DNA of 64,000 bases from positions 190,729 through 254,728 of the forward strand of contig CAVVCO010000017.1 of the NCBI GenBank assembly GCA_963746735.1, written 5' to 3'. A model generated the notes under the pieces. The model did not search any database and was not told where the DNA came from. It saw nothing but the letters and a program-made list of their open reading frames with translations. Below, one piece after another: positions 56,818 through 63,473 of this stretch (positions are counted from its first letter, which is position 1; the number at the start of each line of letters is the position of its first letter). The stretch comes from CAVSWT01 sp963746735. GTDB lineage: Bacteria; Bacteroidota; Ignavibacteria; Ignavibacteriales; Ignavibacteriaceae. The position numbers and the translations under genes were made by a program.

Positions 56818-57825
56818 ATGCAAATAGATATTAAAGAAATTAAAAAAATCCTCTGTATCAAGCCTCGCGGGATTGGGGATATTGTCCTTTCAACAATTAT
56901 TCTCGATAACCTGGCAACTTATTTCCCAGATGTGAAAATTGATTATTTAACAGAGACTTTTGCAAAACATTCTGTTTCAAACAATCCAATGGTCAATAAA
57001 GTTTTAACCATGAGAAAAACAGAGTTCCCTCTTTGGGTTGCGGCAAGAATCCGAAAAGAAAAATATGATATGATTCTTGATCTATGGTCAAATCCAAGAT
57101 CAGCACAGATTACATTTTTATCGGGAGTAAAATATAGAGTTGGTTTTGCTTACCGCGGAAGAAAATATGCTTACAATATTTTAGCAACTTCGGGCAGAGG
57201 TAATCAGCATTCAGCAGAACATAATCTTGAAATATTAAAAGCGATTGATGTTCCGGTTATTTCTAAAAAGATTCATTATTATATAGATGAAAAAGATGAT
57301 CAATTCGGGAAGGAATTCATTAAAAATAATTTTAATCAAAATGGAAAAGTAATTGGAATTATTCCAGCCGGCGGCTGGCCATCAAAAAGATGTGATGCTT
57401 CTAAATGGGTTGAGATTTGCAAAACCATAAATGATAAATACAATCAAACCAAATTTTTAATTCTCTGGGGACCTGGAGATGAAAATGATGCAGATTACAT
57501 TAATAAACATCTCCCCTCTCAAACGATTCTTGCTCCTAAAACAGATCTAACTGAAATGACAGGCTTAATAAAAAACTGTGATTTAATAATTGCAAATGAT
57601 TCAGGCCCGATGCACATTGCCGCTGCATTGGGAATTCCAACCTTAGGAATTTTCGGTCCAACTAATCCTAAAAATCATGGCCCATATTCTCCAAATTCAA
57701 CCTATGTTATAAAAGAAGATTTGTTTTGTATAATATGCAACAAATTAGAATGCCCATATAAACATGAGTGCATGCTGCAGCTTTCAAATGAAAAAGTTTT
57801 GGAAGCGGTGGAGAGAATCTTGTAG
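56818..57825 (+). CDS. Glycosyltransferase family 9 (heptosyltransferase-like)
   Basis: 335 aa GT-B fold enzyme. N-terminal KKILCIKPRGIGDIVLSTIILDNLATYFPDVKIDYLTE is typical for ADP-heptose:LPS heptosyltransferases, and the C-terminal domain has the IANDSGPMHIAAALGIPTLGIFGPTNP signature. It transfers a sugar from a nucleotide donor to a lipid-A-type core or other lipid. A Cys-rich end (CIICNKLECPYKHECM) is common in this family. Its TAG stop (57823-57825) is formed by the GTAG of the REP-like palindrome that follows at once. Confidence 0.9.
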   Translation: MQIDIKEIKKILCIKPRGIGDIVLSTIILDNLATYFPDVKIDYLTETFAKHSVSNNPMVNKVLTMRKTEFPLWVAARIRKEKYDMILDLWSNPRSAQITFLSGVKYRVGFAYRGRKYAYNILATSGRGNQHSAEHNLEILKAIDVPVISKKIHYYIDEKDDQFGKEFIKNNFNQNGKVIGIIPAGGWPSKRCDASKWVEICKTINDKYNQTKFLILWGPGDENDADYINKHLPSQTILAPKTDLTEMTGLIKNCDLIIANDSGPMHIAAALGIPTLGIFGPTNPKNHGPYSPNSTYVIKEDLFCIICNKLECPYKHECMLQLSNEKVLEAVERIL

Positions 57826-57845
57826 GAATTTGATTTATCAAATTC
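57822..57845 (+). repeat. REP-like palindrome R1 (GTAG + GAATTTGAT/ATCAAATTC)
   Basis: GTAG at 57822-57825 followed by GAATTTGAT TT ATCAAATTC (57826-57845), a perfect 9-bp stem with a 2-base apex (in practice a 4-base loop). The TAG within GTAG is the stop codon of the upstream GT9 gene. It precedes the RAYT gene on the opposite strand. Confidence 0.75.
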
Positions 57846-57876
57846 AAATTATAATATATCTGAACAACAATAACCT

Positions 57877-57891
57877 AAATGAAATTCCTAC
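57877..57891 (-). repeat. REP-like half-site R2 overlapping the RAYT stop codon
   Basis: Minus-strand GTAG (plus 57888-57891) followed by GAATTTCATTT, i.e. the 5' arm and apex of the R6-type palindrome, then divergence (AGG). The TAG inside GTAG is the stop codon of the transposase gene. Confidence 0.6.
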
Positions 57892-58445
57892 AAATTTTTC
57901 CTGCTATTAAAATATTCTAACAACTCCCTATCTTCTTTATCTTTTTTGTAATTGACAGGGTTATTATCAATATAATTTTTTATAAAATAGAATTCCTTTT
58001 CATCTCGAATTATTCTATCATAAAATCTTGACTGCCATTGAAATCCAGGCTCTATTTTATCAGATTCAAATTTGACTTTACTCTTAAACCAACGAATTAT
58101 ATACCCCAAAGATTTTTCTTTTAATTCCATAGGATTATTCACAATTCCCGATTTAAAAATCGGGTTCTCTTTTATAACAATATCTCTTCCAATTTTTACT
58201 ATTCCATGAAAATGTTCCGGCATTACCTGGTAATTACCTAAAACAACGCCTGGAAATTTTGAAGGAATTTTATTCCATATTTCTTCCACAATTAATCCAA
58301 GTGGAGATAATATCATTTTATCATTTTTTATTTCACCAAAGTATTCTCTATTTCTATTTTGAGTATTTATGGTTACAAAGTAATCACCATCACCTCCATA
58401 ATTAAAACCAGGAAGTCGATATTGTTTATGTTGCTTGTACTTCAT
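57888..58445 (-). CDS. REP-associated tyrosine transposase (RAYT, Y1/IS200-like HUH)
   Basis: 185 aa single-strand-DNA transposase of the Y1 HUH family. Catalytic HUH pair H78-F-H80 in MPEHFHG and the nucleophile Tyr142 in QSRFYDRIIRDEKEF, followed by the YIDNNPVNYKKDKED end typical of RAYTs (E-N-P-V). In other bacteria RAYTs bind and cut REP palindromes carrying a GTAG-type head. Here the gene is flanked by such palindromes (57822-57845 on one side, 58456-58541 on the other), and its stop codon lies in a REP half-site. The gene appears intact, so it may be active. It starts with ATG at 58445, 10 bp beyond a palindrome. Confidence 0.92.
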   Translation of the reverse strand: MKYKQHKQYRLPGFNYGGDGDYFVTINTQNRNREYFGEIKNDKMILSPLGLIVEEIWNKIPSKFPGVVLGNYQVMPEHFHGIVKIGRDIVIKENPIFKSGIVNNPMELKEKSLGYIIRWFKSKVKFESDKIEPGFQWQSRFYDRIIRDEKEFYFIKNYIDNNPVNYKKDKEDRELLEYFNSRKNL

Positions 58446-58455
58446 TAATAAAATA

Positions 58456-58480
58456 TAGGAATTTGATAAATCAAATCTAC
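58456..58480 (-). repeat. REP-like palindrome R3 (GTAG head), in the RAYT leader
   Basis: Minus-strand GTAG (plus 58477-58480) followed by ATTTGAT TT ATCAAAT (plus 58461-58476). It lies 10 bp upstream of the RAYT ATG. Confidence 0.7.
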
Positions 58481-58484
58481 AATT

Positions 58485-58509
58485 GTAAGAATTTCATTTA
58501 TGAAATTTC
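58485..58509 (+). repeat. REP-like palindrome R4 (GTAA head)
   Basis: GTAA at 58485-58488 then GAATTTCAT TT ATGAAATTTC (58489-58509), a near-perfect hairpin. It is the plus-oriented partner of R5, so R4 and R5 form an inverted pair as in BIMEs. Confidence 0.65.
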
Positions 58510-58517
58510 TTTAGAAT

Positions 58518-58541
58518 GAATTTGATGAATCAAATTCTTAC
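58518..58541 (-). repeat. REP-like palindrome R5 (GTAA head) touching the stop of the Ig-like lipoprotein gene
   Basis: Minus-strand GTAA (plus 58538-58541) followed by GAATTTGAT TC ATCAAATTC (plus 58518-58537). Its G is also the G of the TAG stop (plus 58541-58543) of the lipoprotein gene. Confidence 0.7.
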
Positions 58542-59935
58542 TAATTCGGCCTGGTTACAAACGAAAATGTGTAAGGTTCTTTCATTCTATTTCCATACAT
58601 ATCCATTAAGCCTGTCGTAATTGTAACAGTGTATTTAGTATTTGCCTGCATGCTTGAACTTGGTGTAAACTTAATTTGATTTAATTGTTCATAAGGAGAA
58701 TATCCTCCGAATGAAAATGAGCCGTTAACTGCCGGTGAAATTGAAATTGCTGATTGAGCAGTTGACAGTTTAACAAAATCATTAAAGCTTATTGTTATCG
58801 GGTCTGTTTGAGAAGTAAATAATTGTCCATTTGAAGGATTTGTGCTCGTAATACTTAATGCAGCAGTTCTAAATGAAAATTTAAAATCCTGACCGATAGG
58901 AACACCATCTTTTCCCTTTGCACTTTGTTCAATCAAAACTGTAATTGTTGTATCTGATAAAAACGGCCCGCCGGTATAAATGCGAAGAACATTTTCTTCC
59001 GGCCATAAGTATGTTGCATTCATAGGCGGAGTTATATGAGTCTTCAATTCAACCGAAGATTTATCCATCCTTCTAGGGAAAGTAACTGTAATACCCGTAT
59101 AACTATAATCTAAGGGCGATACATCAATATCCCCATGAACCGGATCAGTTTGAATTCCGTTATAAGTTGTGTAAGATTGAACGGTCTTAAAACTGTACTC
59201 CAAAGGAAAACGCATATAAGTACCAGCAGTATCTTTTGCTGTTGTTCCAATTGTTACTTTGTATTCTTTATCAGGATAAGAATCTTTTTTAGCAAAAGCG
59301 TAAGACATTGAAGTTACTTTGCTGAAAGTGGTTATTGTCGCCCCTAAATTATATCCCGACTTTTCATTTGCAAACAACCCGTACATTGGTTCAGTAGTAT
59401 AGTTGCCCCAATAAAATATTCCTTCAACCGGCGGATCGATTGTAAAAGCTTTTTCTACACTTTCCCTATCCATAGGTTGAGTGAATAGAATAGAAACTGT
59501 TATACGTCCGTATCTCCAATCGTAAACCACTTCCCCTTTATTTTCAGGGTAGAAAGAATCTACAAGATCGGGTACATCCGAAAGTTTTATTTCACCAAGA
59601 TAATGAACGCTCCCGCCGTCAAGTACAAGATTTTGGTTTGAATAAATTCTATAATTGTCTGCGCGGATGGTTATATCATAATTTCCTTTGCGCAAATCGA
59701 TGAAAGAAAATGATCCGTCAACCGGGTTGATTTGCATCGAATCTATGGGACTAACCTGGCTGATTATTACCATTGCTTTGCTGTCTTTTGGAACTACCTT
59801 TCCTATTAAATCTGCATGAAGTAAATCATTGGTATCAACTTTACCGGTTGTTCCGGGTTCAATAATAGTAGTTTCTTTTTTGCAGCCGAGAAATGATAAC
59901 AATAGAAAAGTAAAAAGTATAAATGCAGTTCTCAT
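58541..59935 (-). CDS. Surface lipoprotein with three SbsA-type Ig-like domains
   Basis: 464 aa. Lipobox LSFLGC at the N-terminus (Cys18). The first 110 residues include a beta-sandwich-like unit (SFIDLRKGNYDITIRADNYRIYSNQNLVLDGGSVHYLGEIKL) of the carboxypeptidase-regulatory type. Three Big_5/SbsA-like Ig domains follow (ITVSILFTQPMDRESVEKAFTI..., ITVTFPRRMDKSSVELKTHI..., ITISFNDFVKLSTAQSAISI...), each ending in a KYTVTI-like strand. Outer-membrane surface location and binding or adhesion are inferred. AGGAGG (plus 59943-59948) precedes its ATG at 59935. Located between the RAYT cluster and the minisatellite. Confidence 0.82.
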   Translation of the reverse strand: MRTAFILFTFLLLSFLGCKKETTIIEPGTTGKVDTNDLLHADLIGKVVPKDSKAMVIISQVSPIDSMQINPVDGSFSFIDLRKGNYDITIRADNYRIYSNQNLVLDGGSVHYLGEIKLSDVPDLVDSFYPENKGEVVYDWRYGRITVSILFTQPMDRESVEKAFTIDPPVEGIFYWGNYTTEPMYGLFANEKSGYNLGATITTFSKVTSMSYAFAKKDSYPDKEYKVTIGTTAKDTAGTYMRFPLEYSFKTVQSYTTYNGIQTDPVHGDIDVSPLDYSYTGITVTFPRRMDKSSVELKTHITPPMNATYLWPEENVLRIYTGGPFLSDTTITVLIEQSAKGKDGVPIGQDFKFSFRTAALSITSTNPSNGQLFTSQTDPITISFNDFVKLSTAQSAISISPAVNGSFSFGGYSPYEQLNQIKFTPSSSMQANTKYTVTITTGLMDMYGNRMKEPYTFSFVTRPN

Positions 59936-59962
59936 GATAGGTCCTCCTAATTTAAATTCTTA

Positions 59963-59993
59963 CAAACCAAATTTCTCCAAGAAATTGGGTTTG
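59963..59993. repeat. Long palindrome near the lipoprotein ATG
   Basis: CAAACCAAATTTCT / AGAAATTGGGTTTG, a 14-bp stem with one mismatch and a 3-base loop, 28 bp upstream of the lipoprotein ATG. A degenerate GTAA-headed palindrome of the R family (TTAC, plus 59960-59963) abuts it. It could form a structure over the promoter or leader of this gene. Confidence 0.5.
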
Positions 59994-60541
59994 TGTTTAT
60001 ATATTTTAATTTCTTAATCAACGAATGCACCTCACCGAAGTTTGAGCAATAATCTATTTAAACCAAATTACATGCCGTACAAATACAGCTAAATATTATT
60101 TGATTTAATTAAAATTTTAAGGAATGAAGATTGATAAATGTTATCAGATATTTGATAGGGGTTCAGGAAGTTGGAGGATTGCAAATATTTAAAAGGAGTC
60201 CTATTACTTTATCTAATAATTATTAATAAAGTTACTATTGTTAAATCAATAAACGCTTCCATCATATTGAGAAATGTATTTACGAGTTGAGTTAATATCA
60301 TAAATAATTAAAAGAATAAATGGGAGTAAATAGAAAATAAATCTTTCAGTATCTATTATGAATGCAACTTTAATTTTTCTAATTAAACTACCATTTGTCG
60401 GATTCATCATTAGATTATCTAGTTTACTCAAATTTAAATTATATGCTTCTTCAGAATTATTATTATTATATAATTTGTGATGCTTTTATTTTACCATCAT
60501 CAAATAAATACCCTCTTTTTATCATTAAAAAGAACATTTAT
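59994..60541. other. Non-coding AT-rich stretch, no convincing gene
   Basis: About 550 bp between the palindrome upstream of the Ig-like lipoprotein and the 21-bp repeat array. The only weak candidate is a 61-codon minus-strand frame at 60246-60431 with a single hydrophobic stretch (FIFYLLPFILLII), no clear ribosome binding site and no recognised family. No hairpin terminator, tRNA or operator was seen. Confidence 0.5.
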
Positions 60542-60773
60542 TTCATTTGAAACTCTCTTTAATTCATTGGAATCTCTATTTGAACCATTTGAAACTCTAC
60601 TCAAGTCATTTGAAACCTTCCTCAAGACATTGGAAACTCTATTTAAGTCATTTGCAACTTTCCTTAAGTCATTAGAAACTTTGCAAGCATCATTTGAAAC
60701 TCTACAAAAGGCATTGGAAATATTACCCGAATCATTTGAACTTCTATTTAAGCTAGTTGAATTTCATGAATGA
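60480..60773 (+). CDS. Possible heptad-repeat ORF over the minisatellite
   Basis: An ATG at 60480 (or GTG at 60477) opens a 97-98 codon frame that reads about ten amphipathic heptads (SFETLLK, SFETFLK, TLETLFK, SFATFLK...) and ends at a TGA within palindrome R6. F/L at a/d spacing fits a coiled coil or amphipathic helix. There is no ribosome binding site upstream, and the opposite strand is open over the same repeat, so this may just reflect a 21-bp periodic array rather than a protein. Confidence 0.25.
   Translation: MLLFYHHQINTLFLSLKRTFISFETLFNSLESLFEPFETLLKSFETFLKTLETLFKSFATFLKSLETLQASFETLQKALEILPESFELLFKLVEFHE
60542..60751. repeat. 21-bp minisatellite, ten units
   Basis: Ten tandem 21-bp units starting at 60542, 60563, 60584, 60605, 60626, 60647, 60668, 60689, 60710 and 60731. 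Units are only partly conserved: core CATTTGAAACTCT, then a variable TA/CTT part. An eleventh degenerate unit (60752) runs into palindrome R6. The unit is seven codons, so both strands keep an open frame through the array: plus strand S-F-E-T-L-x-K heptads (60480-60773, ATG start), minus strand V-S-N-D-L-x-R heptads. Confidence 0.85.
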
Positions 60774-60782
60774 AATTCCTAC
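60759..60782 (-). repeat. REP-like palindrome R6 (GTAG head)
   Basis: Minus-strand GTAG (plus 60779-60782) followed by GAATTTCAT TC ATGAAATTC, a perfect 9-bp stem (plus 60759-60778). It adjoins the end of the minisatellite. Confidence 0.75.
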
Positions 60783-60852
60783 AATTTTTTTTGCATTCGT
60801 TAGATGTTTATTTTTGTTAGATTCAATTTCAATTTAACCAGTAAGCAAAATA

Positions 60853-61632
60853 TTGACAAAATTAAATTTAAGAACAGTAAACGCTGTAAGATATGTAACT
60901 CCCCTTCGTGAAGGCGGATCGCTTCCGGCAATAATTGAAGCCGACGATGATGGAATTTATGTGCTTAAATTCCGTGGCGCAGGACAAGGCCCCAAAGCGC
61001 TAATCGCAGAATTAATTTCAGGAGAAATTGCACGCGCTATTGGACTTCGAGTTCCGGAAATCGTTTTTGTTGAACTTAATCCCGATCTCGCCCGCACGGA
61101 AGCAGATCCCGAAATAAGTGATTTAATAAAAAGAAGTGCTGGATTAAATCTTGCCCTTGATTATCTTCCCGGCTCAGTAATGTTTAACCCCATTGCAGAT
61201 ATGCCTGATGAGCATCTCGCTTCTTCAATAGTTTGGTTTGATGCGTTTGTAACCAATGTTGACCGTACAATTCGAAATACAAATATGCTTATGTGGCATC
61301 GTAATCTCTGGCTGATTGATCATGGTGCTTCTCTTTATTTTCATCATAATTGGGAAAATTATTTAGAGAAAAGCCGAGATCCCTTTTCATTAATAAAGAA
61401 TCATGTACTGCTAAAGTCAGCAAAATATTTGAAAGAAATGGATGAAGAAATGTCATCTAAAATTACTCCGGAAATTATTCGCAATATTGTTGATACAATT
61501 CCCGATGAATGGCTTAGTGGAGATTCAATATTCAGCAGCCCTGATGAATATAGGAATGCTTATTTTAATTATTTGACAAAGCGGTTGGAGCAGCCGCATT
61601 TATTTATTGAGGAGGCAGTACGTGAACAATAA
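60853..61632 (+). CDS. HipA-like kinase
   Basis: 259 aa. The start is TTG at 60853; no ATG is available in frame. I recognise the HipA-family kinase (HipA_2-type) pattern often found with DUF3037: an N-terminal substrate/phosphate-loop-like part (LPAIIEADDDGIYVLKFRGAGQGPKALIAELISGEIARAIGL), a catalytic-type segment WFDAFVTNVDRTIRNTNML and the metal-binding L-I-D-H-G-A-S-L-Y-F. Smaller than E. coli HipA (440 aa) and without its N-terminal domain. Paired with the DUF3037 gene, which overlaps by 11 bp. Whether the pair is a toxin-antitoxin system or a regulatory kinase is not known to me. Confidence 0.8.
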   Translation: MTKLNLRTVNAVRYVTPLREGGSLPAIIEADDDGIYVLKFRGAGQGPKALIAELISGEIARAIGLRVPEIVFVELNPDLARTEADPEISDLIKRSAGLNLALDYLPGSVMFNPIADMPDEHLASSIVWFDAFVTNVDRTIRNTNMLMWHRNLWLIDHGASLYFHHNWENYLEKSRDPFSLIKNHVLLKSAKYLKEMDEEMSSKITPEIIRNIVDTIPDEWLSGDSIFSSPDEYRNAYFNYLTKRLEQPHLFIEEAVREQ

Positions 61633-62005
61633 TTATTTTTATGATTATGTTATTATACGTGTTGTTCCCAAAGTTGAAAGAGAAGAATTTATAAATGTGG
61701 GAGTTATACTTTCATGCAAAGAAAAAAAATTCCTTGAAGCACGTATTGAACTTGATGAAGAAAAATTAAAATCTCTTAACAGTGAAATTGATTTGGACAT
61801 GATTAAGAAACATCTTACAGCAATCGAAGCTATTGCCGAGGGCAAAGAGGATTCCGGGTCAATTGGAAAGTTGTCTCAAATGGAACGGTTCCACTGGCTT
61901 TCTTCACCTAAAAGTACAATCATTCAAACATCACCGGTACATTCAGGCTATTGCAAAAATCCGTCCGACACACTTGAGCATCTTATAAAAACAATGGTTA
62001 AATGA
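61622..62005 (+). CDS. DUF3037 domain protein
   Basis: 127 aa. The frame is open from a TTG at 61607, but GGAGG (61610-61614) lies 7 nt before GTG at 61622, and the protein then starts MNNNYFYDYVIIRVVPKVEREEFINVGVILSC, the typical DUF3037 N-terminus. The later part contains WLSSPKSTIIQTSPVHSGY, also typical of the family. DUF3037 genes occur immediately downstream of HipA-like kinases. The two genes overlap by 11 bp, so they are translationally coupled. Function is not established. Confidence 0.85.
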   Translation: MNNNYFYDYVIIRVVPKVEREEFINVGVILSCKEKKFLEARIELDEEKLKSLNSEIDLDMIKKHLTAIEAIAEGKEDSGSIGKLSQMERFHWLSSPKSTIIQTSPVHSGYCKNPSDTLEHLIKTMVK

Positions 62006-62024
62006 ATTTAAATACCGAAAGACA

Positions 62025-62051
62025 AAGGAATTTCATAAATGAAATTTCTAT
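62025..62051. repeat. REP-like palindrome R7 (degenerate head)
   Basis: GGAATTTCAT AA ATGAAATTTC (62027-62048), the same family as R1-R6, but with AAAG/ATAG in place of GTAG. It lies 22 bp after the DUF3037 stop. Confidence 0.6.
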
Positions 62052-62064
62052 TTTTCTTATTTAA

Positions 62065-62093
62065 TAAAAAAAGCTCAGTTGCCTGAGCTTTTT
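62065..62093. terminator. Bidirectional terminator between DUF3037 and the ice-binding-like gene
   Basis: AAGCTCAG TTGC CTGAGCTT, preceded by an A run and followed by a T run, so it can end transcription in both directions. It serves the convergent kinase/DUF3037 operon (plus) and the DUF3494 gene (minus). Confidence 0.85.
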
Positions 62094-62123
62094 AGTGTGT
62101 CTTAGATTGTGGGTAGTTTATTG

Positions 62124-63200
62124 CTATTTAAGCAAAGTCATTTTTCTTGTTTGAACAAATTTGCCGGCTTCTATTTTATAAATATATATTCCGCTGTTAA
62201 GATCACTTGCATCAAAGTTAATTGCATTAGCTCCGGATTCTCTGAATTCATTCAATAGTGTTCTTATTTTCTGCCCCAGTATATTAAAGATTGTAAGCTT
62301 TACTATACTTGCTTCAGGTAAATTGAAACGAATTGTTGTGCCAGGGTTAAATGGATTTGGATAATTTTGGAAAAGGGCAAAATCCAAAGAAATCTTTTTA
62401 TTTTTTTCAACTGCAGTTAATCCTAAGGTTGAAACGCTGTTAGCATCTAATGTTACTGCTGTTTGAGCCAGCGCCCTGCCGTTTAGTGTTGCAGATGTCT
62501 TCATAACAATTTGAGTTTCACACAAAATAATTCCCTGCATTGCAGCCGTTGTTCCGATTGTTGTTTGTCCAGATACTTGCCAAAATATATTAGAAGATTT
62601 TGCTCCTCCTATTAATGTAACTTGAGCCCCATTAGCTAAATCTAAATTCTGTGCAATTTGAAATATCCAAACATCATTTGAAGTACCGGAAATTGTTACC
62701 CCGCCCGCAGAAATTAAAACATTTGTTCCCCACTTATATAATCCAGACGTAAGTGTTTGACCGGTAAGATCGCCGGAGTAAAGTTCAGTAAAATCAGGTG
62801 ATGTTCTTCCCGCAGCGTCTGTACTTGCTGTTTCCATATCACTAATTGCAGTTGTTAATTTTGAAGGTGTCGGATCAGCATAGTTTGCACCAAATATTTT
62901 CCCGGTAATCAGAGATGAAGTTGAGAATGTTCCGGACGCATCCATAATGAGCCCAAACCCTGTTATATATGTTGCTGATACAGGGCTTACTCCAATGTCT
63001 CCTAAAATTGATGTTGTACCTGAAGTAGAGATTCCAGTTTTAGATAGTATTGCGTAATCTCCCGAAGTGCCTAAATTTACTGCAGATAGTGTTTGAGATA
63101 CTGCAGCTTCCGGTTTCAGTAGAAGAAAAGATAGTACAATAAAAAGGAAATTAATATTTCTTGTAAAGATTGTGTTAAAATAACTTGTATAAATTTTCAT
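62124..63200 (-). CDS. DUF3494 ice-binding-like protein with type IX sorting domain
   Basis: 358 aa secreted protein. Signal peptide to about residue 35. The DUF3494 (ice-binding/antifreeze-like beta-solenoid) domain is evident: AVNLGTSGDYAILSKTGISTSGTTSILGDIGVSP, followed by TYITGFGL, then GNLTGQTLTSGLYKWGT-like and SNDVWIFQIAQNLDLANGAQVTLIGGA...NIFWQVSG. The C-terminal 80 residues (FQNYPNPFNPGTTIRFNLPEASIVKLTIFNILGQ...) are a type A sorting domain. Proteins of this type bind ice in polar bacteria, but the fold is also used for adhesion, so ice binding here is inference. The sorting cassette is about 90% identical at DNA level to that of the next gene. Confidence 0.9.
   Translation of the reverse strand: MKIYTSYFNTIFTRNINFLFIVLSFLLLKPEAAVSQTLSAVNLGTSGDYAILSKTGISTSGTTSILGDIGVSPVSATYITGFGLIMDASGTFSTSSLITGKIFGANYADPTPSKLTTAISDMETASTDAAGRTSPDFTELYSGDLTGQTLTSGLYKWGTNVLISAGGVTISGTSNDVWIFQIAQNLDLANGAQVTLIGGAKSSNIFWQVSGQTTIGTTAAMQGIILCETQIVMKTSATLNGRALAQTAVTLDANSVSTLGLTAVEKNKKISLDFALFQNYPNPFNPGTTIRFNLPEASIVKLTIFNILGQKIRTLLNEFRESGANAINFDASDLNSGIYIYKIEAGKFVQTRKMTLLK
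62126..62368 (-). repeat. Direct repeat of the sorting-domain coding cassette (copy 1)
   Basis: The last 243 bp or so of the DUF3494 gene are about 90% identical to 63476-63718, the end of the next gene (roughly 20 differences counted by eye). Both repeats have the same orientation. The similarity stops at the start of the sorting domain, where the two proteins have no further resemblance. Confidence 0.8.
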
Positions 63201-63410
63201 GGCATCTCACTTAATTATAAATAAATTACTAAGTATTTGGTTTACGATTTCAATATTAAATATATGTTGAAATGCACGACTTGGAAATCGTCCATAGGGA
63301 TGAAAATGGATCTAGTTCTTTATAGCGAATACGATCACATTTTAATTAACTTAATAGTCAATTTAACACTCTGAATTATTATCGATTCGGTCATTGCGGT
63401 TTACTCAAAT

Positions 63411-63438
63411 AAAAAGGCTCAGTTATCTGAGCCTTTTT
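63411..63438. terminator. Terminator beyond the right-edge sorting-domain gene
   Basis: AAAAAGGCTCAG TTAT CTGAGCCTTTTT, a 12-bp perfect stem with T/A runs, usable in both directions. It lies 36 bp after the stop of the right-edge gene. Confidence 0.85.
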
Positions 63439-63473
63439 GAATTTTGATCCGTTGCTGCGATTTTACTTTTGAA

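Noticed and set aside
57822..58541. A complete IS200/IS605 element around the transposase
   Set aside because: No asymmetric left/right ends with subterminal hairpins at fixed distance and no accessory tnpB; the transposase ends directly at REP half-sites, and its sequence (ENP-type end) is RAYT-like.
60246..60431. 61-codon minus-strand ORF with one hydrophobic segment
   Set aside because: No family, no ribosome binding site, no neighbour logic; kept only as a note in the non-coding stretch.
60542..60751. 21-bp tandem repeats as a CRISPR array
   Set aside because: Units are contiguous with no spacers and are degenerate, and no cas genes are near; a minisatellite fits better.
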